Below are positions 39,310-51,235 of a stretch of 64,000 nt of DNA, one piece after another. This DNA is from Chloranthus sessilifolius. Its lineage: Eukaryota > Streptophyta > Magnoliopsida > Chloranthales > Chloranthaceae. The stretch lies in assembly GCA_021018995.1 (NCBI GenBank), contig CM037584.1, forward strand, positions 151,189,317 to 151,253,316. The letters are read 5' to 3'. The position numbers and the translations under genes were made by a program. The first letter of the stretch is position 1; each line of letters opens with the position of its first letter. The notes under the pieces were generated by a model that saw only the letters and a list, made by a program, of their open reading frames with translations, made no database searches and was not told the DNA's origin.

Positions 39310-41656
39310 TGAGCAGCAGTTCATTCAATCAAAGGAAAAACCAGCAGCAATACCTGAGGAGTTGAAGAGCTGAAACCAGCTTTAGGACACTCGAGCTGCA
39401 GAATTATAAGGCCAAGCATGTATATATCTGAGGACCAGTTGATAGCCGCTGCGATGAAGGCAGCCAAGCATTGAATGTGCACTCTAGCAGCAACAAAGAA
39501 TGCGACCTGCAATACAAGCATTGCAACTCTTCAAAGTGCAGCAGCTTCTGCAACTTGTCGAAGTCCGACCGCAAAGTAGTTGCACCCATTGGCACAGCAG
39601 CCTATCGAAAGGATGCTCCAATTCACTGCATTCAGCTAACTTGTCGAGGAGCCCTTTGCTACCTCCAAGCCCATCAACTAAGCTGCAGCTCATCTTCAAC
39701 CTCACTACATGCACCTGCACCAACCAAACTGTCATTGAACCTATCGAATTGCTGAAGTAGCTGAAACAACAAACATGTCAAGCAGATGAAGAGTGAACAT
39801 CCATCCTGTCGAGCAGTGCAGCAAGGTACACATAGATCCTATCGAAACCTTGCAGCAGCCCTCTACAGCTAACCTATCGAAATACTCAGTTGAAACCTTC
39901 ATCTTATCGAAACAGCAAGCAACACCTAGCACCTATCGAAACACCAGCTGCAGCCCCACCCTTCATCCTATCGAATTTGTCAAGTGCTGCAGCTGATCCT
40001 ATCGAAATGGAGCTCCTCAGCCTTCACCGTATCGAAAGGCTGAAGTAACGGCTTCACCAAACCTCACGACAGCTTCCTTGCATGAAAGCTTCAGTTGCAA
40101 TCCAGTTCACAACACCTATTGACCGCCTAAATATCTCAATCCGTTGAGATGCCCAACCGCTGGCATTCTCCAATCTGCGGATGTGCAGTCAAGATCCTAT
40201 CCAACCGTCGATTTCTCAAAAAGCCCTTCAAACCTGGCGTCTTAAGTGCAGCTGCATTTATATATATATGCTCCTTGCTTCAACCTCCCATTAGAGCCTA
40301 TCGAAGGGTTCATTTGGCTGCAGCTAACCTATCGAAATGCTTCAAGCCTATTCTTTCAAGCTGCAGCCATGAGATTTAATATCAGCAGTTTAGTAAAACG
40401 GGGCCCATTTGGGGCTGTTTTGGTGACAAACAGTAGGGGTATTTTGGGGCAGCGAGAATGATTATTTTGTGGGCAATCACTTGAGGTGTGCACTTGGTAA
40501 AAGTAACGGACAGCAGGGGCAGCTTGGGCCCATTTTGCGGACAGCAGGTATAAAGCTGAGCAGGAGGCATTTTGTGGTTGACAAGGGCAGATTGCGAACT
40601 CCAATGCACAGGAAACCCTATACATGGGTGTGAGCTAATTTTTGGCGGGAATGCAACTGAAGCACAACAGAAGGGGATTCATCTCTGCTCTCTGATTGGT
40701 TGAAACCCAAGGCACAAGGATCAATGAAAATGTATAAATAGAACTCCTTTCTGCTATTTTTCTTCAGCAAGAAAAGTAGGAACAAAGGAATAGCCTGAGT
40801 TCTCCTTAGCTCATTTAGGTTTAGTTTTAGTTTTTTTATTTTTCCTTTTCTCTTCCCCCTTCTCTCTCTAATCCAGCCTGTTGGATTAGATCTAGATAGC
40901 AGCTCAGATCTTGTTTGTAATTGTAATTTCGGCATGAAGAAATGTGGATCGATGCACAGACTACAGATCTGGGAACAAGTTTATTGTAAGTTGTTTTGTT
41001 TGAAGTAATAAATTGTTGATTTTAAAGCTTAGTTAAATCTAAAGATCTTGTGGTCCCATTAGATTCTCGATCGGATTTGTGTAGAGGAGTTTGTTAATCA
41101 GCTCACCCACTTAACTAGTAGATCTCTTGATGACCATCTAATTTTCATGGGTTTGATATACCTGTGGGTGCCTGTGCCTGTGGCCTTGCATCCATAGCAC
41201 CTATAGTGATTATCTTATTCTGATTGAAGCCATCAGAATGGAGGAAATCTATTAGATGATCTGTGACCATTTAAGTGGACAGATCATAGCCTTAAGATCG
41301 ATCCAAACCATCGAAATGGAGGAAATCTATTGGATGATCTGTGACCATTAAAGTGGATAGATCATAGCCTTAAGATCAATCCAAACCACCGGTCTAAATT
41401 AGATTCTTATACCTTGCATTTGTGCTTGTAGCCAAATGAAGGATGGCTGCATATCCTCAGATCATAATCTGTTTTGCAATGAACACCAGGCCCTAGCTGT
41501 CTATCTCTCCCCATTTTATATTTTATTTTTCCATCCACCTTTCTCAATCTTTTAGATTTAGTTTTATATTTCAGTTTTGTAGAATTAGATCTAGTGACAC
41601 CCGAAAAGCCCTCTTTCTTAATAGAATTACCAGATCTGGAGGTCTACTACACACCT

Positions 41657-44163
41657 TGTAACAGCCCGGATTTCTGTTTCCAGAAATCCGTGCCGTTAGG
41701 ATCATACTCTGGATGATCCCAGATCGATCACACGTGTCCGCGCATATAGCGGAAGCTAGGTGGACACATCCGAGCAGCGGTAGTCTGAGTCAAACAATTT
41801 CTACGCTAAATACACGTCAATAATATTTAAATATAAGGAAAAACATACACATTCCCAAAAAGGAACCAGGAAGAACCATCGGTGATGGACGTACATCACC
41901 CAAACAATGGTTCCCGATAGTGGTTCCGAAATGGAATGTGGACTAACATAAACTAAATAAACGTAGAATCATATATGTATATACAAGGTGGCCACCAGGC
42001 ACACAATAGTCCAAAAGATCAAAAGCTACGGATAAAACTCGTCTGGGCGTCCGTCTCCTCGTCCTCCGCCGCCTCGGGATCCGGTGATAGTCCGGGTCAC
42101 TCGGCCAACGCTGCGGCCTCGAGAACCTAAAAAAAGATTTGAGAAAGCGTGGTGAGCTACATCATAGCTCAATAGAAAAAACCATCTAAATGAATCGAAT
42201 ATGCAGATCATGCTATCTCATAACAAGACAATTCGGATCATGTACTCAAAACAAATCAGTTAAAAGCTGGGAACTTTATGCAAGATGTCAGATGTCATGC
42301 AGATATATTATCAGAGTACTTAAAGTGTGTCTATTTAACTTAAGAAACTCCCGTGACTGTATAGCACGGAGTAAACAGGAATGACCGATAGGAAACCCCA
42401 ACCAAATCGTCGTTCACATGAACAATTTTGAAAGTGCAACAATGCCTCATCTATGGAGCGCTATTGTGCCGAGGATTTGAAAGCAATTGCACAAGTGTGC
42501 CTGGACTCGGATATACCGGGCGGTGGGGATCATCTGGATTAAATCATTAAATCACATACTTATATACCTCACAGATCAGATAGCAGAAATTCAGAAACAG
42601 ATGTCAGTTATTCAGATCAGAAACAGAAATCAAGATGACGAGATTCATGCTATGCATATATGCTTGGTAAAAAAAACAGAAATCAGGGCATGAACATGAA
42701 ATGAACATAAAATCATACTCAAAAGCAGTTTAAGTTGGTTTTCTCCTACCTCAGATCAGTTTATCTTCTAAGCAAATCCAAAGCTTTTTCGACGTGTCAG
42801 GGTTTATCCTATACCATAGGCACAGTACATTAAGTGTTAGGAGTGTCAGAGAATTACCCGGCACCACATCCGGGGTGTCTACTTTATAAAGCCAAGACAG
42901 ACAAAAACAGGGTAAGTGATCGATCACCAACCTCATTGATCGATCACCACCCACTGTAGATCGATCACCACCTTGGTGATCGATCACCAACCTGCTTATC
43001 TCTCTCTCAACACAGTCAAGGTTGATCGATCACCACCTTGGTGATCGATCACCAACCCTCCTGTAGATCGATCACCACCTTGGTGATCGATCACCAATGC
43101 AATTTCAAAAACTCCCCCTTCTGTCCACATCAATTTCTTATACAGATTGATCGATCACCACCTTGGTGATCGATCCCCAACCTCATTGTAGATCGATCAC
43201 CACCTTGGTGATCGATCACCAACTCCCTTGTAGATCGATCACCACCTTAGTGATCGATCTACAACTCGGGCAAGAACTTCCTAGCTTCTGGGGTCTCTGT
43301 TCCCCATAAGGCTTATACAGATTGATCGATCACGGTCCTTGGTGATCGATCATCAACTTCGTGATCGATCACCACCTATGGTGATCGATCACCAATGAAA
43401 AAGTCATTAATGGAGTTCACCTCCCATCCATTTTTGATCTCCCTCGACTAATGGTTGTTCAATCACCATTAATACTTCATAAATACACCCTCTAAACTAT
43501 CCTTTAACCCTATTTATCATACACAACTCACCTTGTTCGTGGGTTCCTTGAGGTTCAAGCAATGACCCGAAAGAGGGTCTCAAACCTAGATCTGAGCTCC
43601 TCCTCGATCCGGATCCCGAGAAGCTCTTCACTACAGTTCGACAGATCAAGGCCTCTCACACCAATCTCAAACCCCAAATAACTCAATCACCTTGGTCTAG
43701 CTACTTCTAGCTTAGGAATCCCTCATCTTCACTCTTGTTAACCCTTTTCTTCTCTCTCAAAGGATCTCTTTCACACTTTCTTAGCACAATCTCCAACCTA
43801 TGGAGCAATTAGGGCAAGGGGATGAAGGAGAAGAAGAGTGGAAGTCTCTCCTCTCTTGTCTCCCTTCCTTCCTCTATAAGCTACCTCCTCACAGCAGAAT
43901 TTCTGTTTTGCCCTTGGTGCCCGCTCCGGTGTGAAGCATGAACACAGTTGCTTCCGCGCAATGTGTTCCACCTACCCTCTACACATCTAGGATCTAGATG
44001 AAATTGCACACGTGATCTCATCTCATCACGGTGCCACATTATTTAAACTAATATAACCCTAAAGTTTTTGAATCAACCTTGGTTTCCGTGTCGGGCACGC
44101 GGATCACAGCAGTCGGGCTCGTGTTCTAGTTTTCTTTTTTTTTTTTTTTTCGGGGTCGTTACA
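41657..44163 (+). mobile_element. Solo Tekay-like LTR (2.5 kb)
   Basis: It starts TGTAACAGCCCGGATTTC and ends GGGGTCGTTACA, with CACCT duplicated at 41652-41656 and 44164-44168. No internal region is present, so the element was reduced to one LTR by recombination. The ends resemble Tekay/Del LTRs and the E LTR tail (GGGTCGTGACA). A TATA-like CATAAATA lies at about 43473. A hairpin array occupies 42915-43400. Small frames inside have no homology I know. Confidence 0.85.
42915..43400. repeat. Array of GGTGATCGATCACC palindromes
   Basis: About 18 GATCGATC cores occur in under 500 bp. Most are paired as GATCGATCACC, ACCTT, GGTGATCGATC, which is a hairpin with 11-bp arms and a 5-nt loop. Spacers between hairpins are variable. 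Confidence 0.9.
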
Positions 44164-44355
44164 CACCTTCTAGGTTTAGATCACTACTCCCTGTGGGACA
44201 AACTCTTACTTATTAAAACTTGCTACAAATGGACCCTGTATCGTGCAGGTCTAAGATATTTTATATGTGTTGAATCCATCCTCTGTTTTACTTTGATTTT
44301 ATTCCTTTCTTTTCATTACACAATAATCAGCACACTGAAATTCCCCAACATTATG

Positions 44356-46462
44356 CAACTCAGATCTAGAGGTGACTCTGTAGTAATCCTTCATATGGCT
44401 ACAAGCACATCCGCAAGGTAGAGGAATCCAAATCAGCCCCTGTGAATTAGGCGGCTCTTGAAGACTATAATCTGTCCACTTGAATGGTCACAGACTATCC
44501 TAGGGAGATGCCCAATTCACATAGATTAAACTCAAAAAACTAACCTAATCCAAGGGAATGGATTGATCTTAAGGCTATAGACTATCCACTTAAATGGTCA
44601 AAGACTATCCTACAGATTTCCTCCAACCAGTGAATTAAATCAGAGCATGAAAACCATTGCAGACATTATGTTTGTAAGGCTACAAACTCATGCGTTCATA
44701 GGAGCAAACAACCCTTGAAAATCTAGTGGAAATCACGGATAATCAGAAATTGAATGGGGACTTAGACTCAGTTGGTCATTGCTACAAAAGGCCTGCAATG
44801 ACCTAGCTCACAAGTTTACAATCTCTACAGAATATTAGATCTACGAACTAAAAATGGCAATGCAACACAAAGGGGAGTTTGGATCTGCAACTATCTCTCA
44901 CTTGGCTACAAGCTCAAGTGCAGAGAAGAAGAATACATCTCAGATCTGTGATTTAGACCAGCCTTAGGGCTATAGTCTGTCCACTTAAATGGTCAGGTCA
45001 TAGGCTATCCCAGAGTTTATCCTCCTCACAGATGATGAAATAGAATAGGATAAGTGTTGCTGCCACTATATTTGTAAGGCCACAAGTTCATGCATTTATA
45101 GATGCATCAAATCCATAGAAATTCATGTGCAAAACATAGAAAATACACAGATTCAATTAAGCTATAAAAATGGCATTACATTGATAAAAGGGAAACTTAC
45201 AATGTCTGCCCTCAAGGCAACAGCCAGTGCAAAAGCTCAAATTAACCCCCAAGTTCATACAAAATCCATTGCAAACTGAAATAAAACTGGCTACTTATAA
45301 AAGTTCTTAGCCAGAAAATGCTGAGCTAAGGAAGAAGAAATGAATAATGGATGATCCAACCCTAACCCTAATGACCTAAGCACTCTCAATCTCACAGCCA
45401 ATTTAGGTTAAAGATGAGATAGGTTTCTGCTAAAACATTATAGCTTAAATACAAAGTCTCTCACAGCCTTGGCCAATAGGAGCACAGAAGAGAAAAACCC
45501 TAATTGCTGGTTGCAGACATGGCCCAATTGTGACCCTTGGATGCCTCGAGAAGTGGAAAATGGATTAGAGCCTCGAGATGTGTGCCTTAAAAGTAGGGAA
45601 ATCCCCAAAGTGTCCCTAAGGTGGACTGAGAAGCTAGAAGCCCATGCCTTGCGAGGTTGAAGTGCCTATTTTACTGCATCTCGCATGGTTGTCGCATGGT
45701 TGAAAAGCAGCTCACGAGGATCCTTAGGGTGCAAATACTGCAGCTCGGGAAGATGATTTCCAGTGAGTAGTGTAGCTCGCGCAGATGGTCCTCCAGGTGG
45801 CTCAAGTCACAGGGATGTCGCGCAGGTTGATTCCATTGAACACTGTAGCTTGTGAGGATCCTTGTAAGGATGCTTTGGCCTTCTACACAGCTAGTTCTAT
45901 CTCTAATGTGCACGAGATCTGCGCGAGTGCTTCGCAATATTTTCTGAGGCTCTCTCTCCTCTTGGGCTACGTGAGAGGTGTGCGAGCTTTTAGTCTGCTG
46001 CAATGCACTGCGCGAGCTCTTTTACTATTACAGGCTTGAGCTAAGCGAGAGCTGCATGAGTGGGCTTTTCAAAATAAATTGAACTGTGCGAGGGCTTTGC
46101 GAGGTTGATTCTAACTTCACGAAAACTCCTCTCTGCATAGCTGTTGCTATGCACAGACTGCTGCAACAGTCTCCTCTGCATGGGCCCACTCTTCTTTCAT
46201 CTGCTTGACTTCTAGAGCACACTTGGGCTACCAAAATGATCACCAAGGTGTATAACACTATGGTGTATCCTCTATTCTTGCATCTGCTTCAAGGCTTGGC
46301 TTTAAAAATCTATTTTTTAGCGTTCAAATGAGTGGACTATTGTGCTAAGCTGCAAATTTATTCTTAACTAAAAACACACTCAAAAGAGGTTTATTAGATG
46401 GCTCCCAGGTATAGTAAAGGCTAGGTTAAGAGATAAAAAATTGTATTTTTCAGTGCTTAAGA
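44356..46462 (-). repeat. 3' LTR of element B, right piece
   Basis: Continues LTR B from 19598. It shows the same repeated leader blocks (CTGTCCACTTRAATGG) and, at about 45640-46110, the GCGCGAG/CTCGCG motif array of U3 found in A and D. It ends CTTAAGA at 46462, one base off the TTAACA of its relatives, next to the polypurine tract. Confidence 0.8.
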
Positions 46463-48339
46463 CACCTCCAAACCTAATCTTTGCTAGTCCTTGAGCAAAG
46501 AAAAATTAAAACATTTACTCAAAAAATTTAAATGCCACTTTCATAGGGAGCACAGATGCATTTAGCTTATACATCAAGCCTTTTAAACCCCAGGTGATCC
46601 CTAGTGGAGGAGTGAAGTCTCCTGAGGGTTTTCAGTGAAGATACCCACAAACTTCTCAATAAAATAGTTAACACAAGTGCAATCATGTTCAAATCAGTTT
46701 TCAACAAATAGAGTATCAGTCCACTTTTGATCTTTCCAATTTTTGAGGAGTTTCAAGACATTGAATGCCAACAGTTAATACTTAAATCATGCATGTATAC
46801 TCATCAAACCAATCAACTGACATCAAGAAACACAGTGTGCAAGCCAGTACTAAGCTTATAGTGATTCAAAAATTAGGTTCAAACAATGCCCAATAAGTTC
46901 AACCTCAGACCCAATGCTCACCAGGGTTTCCTCTCACAAATGAATTCAAAGGTGTACTTCATTTCTCACAAGCTCAAGAGTAGTTATAGACCCCAAATGG
47001 GTCTGCAAGCAAGAGGATAGGCATTTACTCCTAGTTTCTGGCATCATCTACTTCTTCTCACCATAGATCACACAGCTCCTCATCTCTACATGACAGCTCA
47101 CTTCACTTTGGATCAACAAGGGCTTTTACATGAGTTGTAATGTGACTTATGGTTGAGGTTTATAAAGAATGGAAAGGATGAAGGAGATCCAAAACTGAGA
47201 AAGCAGCAGGTGTAGGAGGTGATTCATGACTTCACCTTCTTGAATTCAGCATACTTCATCTTCATTGATATTTTTCATATTCAAAGTGGCCAGCTTCTCT
47301 TCTTCTTTCTAATTTTCAGATGAAGTTATCCTCTTGACTTCTCTTTCCTTTTTATTGTTGTTTTTATTTTTATTTTTTTTTATGAAATGCCACAACTGTA
47401 CCACTGCTATACTTCTGTTCATATATTGCTTCTCTCCTTCATTCACCAAATGTTAAACTCAACTTGCCCTTCTTCAACTTCTTCTCCTTTACCTTCTGAA
47501 ATCTCAAAGTGAGAGTAGGGTTGAATTAAGTCTACAGGTTGAGGTGCAGGTACTTTGGTGTATCTTGAAGAAAAATTAATTTGAAGGCTTAAAAAGTGTG
47601 TGCAAAAGGGCAGTTTCAATGGGTTGATACTTTTAGGCTCAAACTGTCCAAATGAAGGCCTTGATCATCTCCTTAGTGTTATGCATACTGCCAAAAGTTT
47701 CAACTTTGAGGTGCCTAACTTCTAGTGAAAAGGATTTGAATCAACCAGTCCTTAGAGCAAAAAAGATTTTGCCATATGCACTCTAAAAAAAATTTTGTAG
47801 GCCCAAATCTCACTAGGTATGGTCTTCAGTTGAATTCTTGAGCATGTCCTCACCTTTTCTCTCCTCACTGGTTCACTCGGTACTAAAAAAAAAATTCTTG
47901 ATGTTCACCTCATGGCAGTATTGAAATTTTAATGATTTTATTGTTAACAAGTCTGTACCAGTTTAAGATTCCCCTTTTCAAAATTTCTTAGGTGAACTTC
48001 GCTCTATTTATTTCTTACTCACTTAATATTACTGCACTTAAGTTAACTATCGCATTGGCTTACCCTGCCACACCCCCAAACCTATCAGGAACAGTGTCCT
48101 CACTGTTTCAGAGATATAACATGTAGGAACAACAGGGTAATAAAACAGAGATATAATGCCACTAACAATTAAAAATAGAGAAATAAAGGCAATGTATAGA
48201 GGCACACAAATAGCTAATTTCATTAACTAGAAAAATGTACAAGATACCATACATAGAAAAAACTGAAAGTAGACCCTATATTACAAACAGACCTGGAAAT
48301 TAACATCTAATTACAAACTGACTGAACTACATCTTAGAG
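46463..48339 (-). other. 3' untranslated region of element B
   Basis: Non-coding, homologous to D 51236-53100 and C 23890-25563. The polypurine tract AGGTTTGGAGGTG is at 46463-46475 (minus). A second polypurine sequence, AGGTTTGGGGGTGTGGCAGG, is at 48064-48083. Confidence 0.7.
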
Positions 48340-49256
48340 CTAATCTGAATTTATCTCAAAATCTGAGTCTGACAAGATATCTATGGGCAATTTTGATTTG
48401 GGTCTCCTTTTCTTCACAGGTTCAGTTGTGGCAGCACCAGCCTTTGATTTTATTCTAGCTGGCTTCTGTGGCTTGGTGCTGCCCTTCTGCATGGTAGGCT
48501 CCTTAATGGACACTCCAGCTGATGAGGGTGAGTGCATCACTGAAATGGTTTTTTGGAGTATGTCCACAAGTTTTTCCAACATCTCTAATTTCTGCTTTTG
48601 CTCTTGGTATAACTCTAGGATAAGCATCATTGCTTGCTCTATCTTCCTCTTTTCAACTCTGTGGTCCAGCTGTAGCTGGGAAATCTCAACTAAGAATGGC
48701 TGCTTTATTGTAGTATTGATCTCAGCCATCCCTCTAATGACATCCCTCCTGATGTAAAGGTTTTCATCCATTTCTCTTTTGAGGGTGAAAAATGGGGCAT
48801 TGGATTTGAGGAAGTAGAAATAATGTCCCTTTCAGTAGGGTCCTCAAAACTATAAGAATGAGTGGCTGAGAATGATGGGAAGGATGATGGTGGAAGGGAG
48901 GGTGTCATTTCCTCCTCACAGAGGTCTGTTTGGATAAAGGTAGAGGTGGAAGCAAAGGGTAACAGGAGCAAATCCTCTACCATAGGATCAGTTTATGTGA
49001 ACGTAGAGGTCAAGGTAGGTGGGGTAGGGCTCAACTCCAGAGGCTCAGGGTTTGTCTATGTTGCAGCAGCTACTGTAACCACAGAGGGAAGGGGCTCAAG
49101 TGAAGGAGGGGGAGTGGGTACAGGTGTGGGTATAGATATAGGTGGCTGTGGTGTTGGGATAAAGTTGAGCATTGTGGACTGGATGGATTGTAGGAAAGTT
49201 TGGAGGGTGGACTGTTGTTGGGTATTGGCAAGAAGCAGGGTTTATAGTGAGGTAAG
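48340..49256 (-). pseudogene. Element B second reading frame, C-terminal part
   Basis: On minus, 48771-48340 is open: IRRDVIRGMAEINTTIKQPF, then a predicted coiled coil (QLQLDHRVEKRKIEQ, YQEQKQKLEMLEKLVDILQK) and a basic tail (PVKKRRPKSK) ending in acidic SDSDFEINSD. It is homologous to D 54113-54454 (IKRDVLRGMAQLRQSIEYPL). Upstream Pro/Ser-rich sequence (48772-49256) is frameshifted. The gene is split here by element D at the GTAAG target and continues at 62001. Confidence 0.7.
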
Positions 49257-51235
49257 TGTTGCGATCTCCAGATGTGCTTACTTTATTTGTTAGTGGTAAA
49301 AGCAATTTAAAATCAAAATAAAATAGGGGATGGAATCAACACAACTGAGAAATCTTAGACCTGCAAGATACAGGGTCCATTTGTAGCAAGTTTTGATAAG
49401 TAAGAGTTTGTCCCACAGGGAAAGGTGATCTACAGCTCCAAGGGAGCCATCTCTAGTAGTCCCTCCAGATCTGACTACAGATCTGGCAGTCCTAAAAGGA
49501 GGGGAGTTTAGGGTCACTTATTCTAAGTATCATAAGGTAGCCTAATGAACTAACTACAGAAAAGGGTTAAGAAGATGGATGGAGTGAGGGAAAATAAATA
49601 TAAAAGGGTGAGAAGTATGCTATTGGGTTCAGATCTGCTGGAATTTATGACTCTGATCCAGATTTGCTGGTAAAGAAATCCTGTCCAATGGCTACATTAT
49701 CACCAAAGAGGAGAAAGAATTCAACTCATCCCTGTGCCATGATCCAATCCCTTAAGGTTATAACCTGTCCACTTAAATGGTCACAGACTATCCCAGAGGC
49801 TATCCTCCTCATGGAGCCCAAAACAAAACAAGAATATTGCTGCCACCACCATGGTCACAAGGCTACCAGCTCAGGCTTCCATGGGGATTTTAGATCTAGT
49901 GGGTCCTGTGGTGGGGCTAAGGCTGTATAGGACCATGATAGCTCAGACACACAGGTCACTTGAATCTGAATGGGACCTTAGAATCAGTCCTCCATTGCTT
50001 TGAATCACAGCCAAAGCAATGGCGGATCACAAGGCAGCAGCCTTGCACAGAGCAACTCACAAACACATAAATCCCATAAAAGTATAACACCCGATCACGA
50101 ATTCCATTAATCTAATCTTAATAAGCATACAAAGGCATGGCCAGCAAGTGCTGGGCCATGGAGAGAAGAAGAAGAAAAAGGAAAACTACTTACAGCTATA
50201 GAAAAATAAGACTACAATGCTAAAAATAAAATAGAGCAAAAACTGAACTCTTCCGGCCTCTTCAAACCTAAACCAGGCTTAGGTTTATATAGCAGTGGGT
50301 GTGGCGGCGCATTAGGGTTAGGAAACCCTAATTATAGCGATGCCACGTGGCCTATTAATGATCCTTAGATGCCTCGAGGCACATGCACGGAGATTTGAGC
50401 GTGAGAGTACGTGCCCTAATCCTTGGAAATTCCCAGAACGTCCTCTACAGAATGATGAAAGTTGGAGTTCAGAGGTTCGCCAGGTTACAGTCGATTCCCA
50501 GACTTGTCGCGTGGTAGCTCTATTCTTCGCGTGGTTGAGTTTAACATTAAAACTTTAGACATCGCGAGGTTGCAGCTTTTTAATGCTTTGAGCAGTCGCG
50601 AGGTAGGTAGTTAAGCACTCGCTGGATTGGGCTTCGCGCGGTTGGATTGCTACTTGTGAGCATTCCATTTCACAACTTCTTTTCTTAATAGATCTTTGTG
50701 AGGATCCTCGTGATAGCTTTGAGGCTTCTCTGAACTGTGCGACAAGTTCTCTTGACATTTGCATCCCGCAGCTATTGCGCGAAGAATCTCCTGAAGCTCT
50801 CTCTCCTCAACGGTTTTGAGTGAACTGCGAGAGGTTGATTTTAGGTCTTCTTGTACTACGCGAGATTGCGTGACCATTTACTCTTAAACTTCGCGAGAGC
50901 TGCGCGAGGTTGTGCTTCTGAAGCTCTTCTGTTACTCAACTGTGCGAGCACTTGTTGTGAAGTCTTGGGAAGCTCGCGAGGACTATGCGAAGCATAGTTT
51001 TTTGAATCCTTTGAAGCTTTTTCAGCTGCGCGAGGCATGCTTCAGGTCTGGATTCATGGATCATTCTTCTGAGGGACTTCTGGTGCCAATACAAGCTCCT
51101 TAACATGATTTCTGGCCTTATTGCACTACTATTTATTATCTACAGAAAATACTTAACAAAACTTTATTAGATGGCTAAGGGTCTAATCAAAGGCTAAGTT
51201 AAGGGGTGAAAAGTGGTACTTTTCAGGTCTTAACA
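49257..51235 (-). repeat. 3' LTR of element D, internally deleted
   Basis: It has the same ends as the 5' LTR (TGTTGCGATC ... GTCTTAACA) but is 503 bp shorter. One deletion of about 420 bp removed the sequence between two copies of the CTGTCCACTTAAATGGTC block; another of about 80 bp lies in the U3 motif array near 50660. The TATA box is at 50284-50291. Confidence 0.85.

Larger units (their letters stand above)
19599..44350 (+). mobile_element. Element C: non-autonomous Athila-like element inside LTR B
   Basis: The TSD TTATG flanks it at 19594-19598 and 44351-44355. The 5' LTR is 19599-22448, the tRNA-Asp primer site 22455-22472, the internal region 22449-25563, and the 3' LTR 25564-44350, which is itself split by a CACTA transposon and a solo LTR. 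The internal 3.1 kb contains no gag or pol frame, so it is a LARD-like non-autonomous element mobilised in trans. Confidence 0.9.
25564..44350 (+). repeat. 3' LTR of element C, in three pieces
   Basis: The pieces are 25564-25875, 39313-41656 and 44169-44350. The first two are separated by the CACTA transposon plus its TGA duplication, the last two by the solo LTR plus its CACCT duplication. Joined, they align along the whole 5' LTR. Its start (TGTTGGCCAC) differs slightly from LTR 1, and the palindromic leader element has lost one arm. The TATA box is at 40733-40740. Confidence 0.85.

Noticed and set aside
42915-43400. Regularly spaced palindromic repeats as a CRISPR array
   Set aside because: Spacers are short and of uneven length, the repeat is a hairpin array in a plant LTR with TSD-defined ends, and no cas gene exists.
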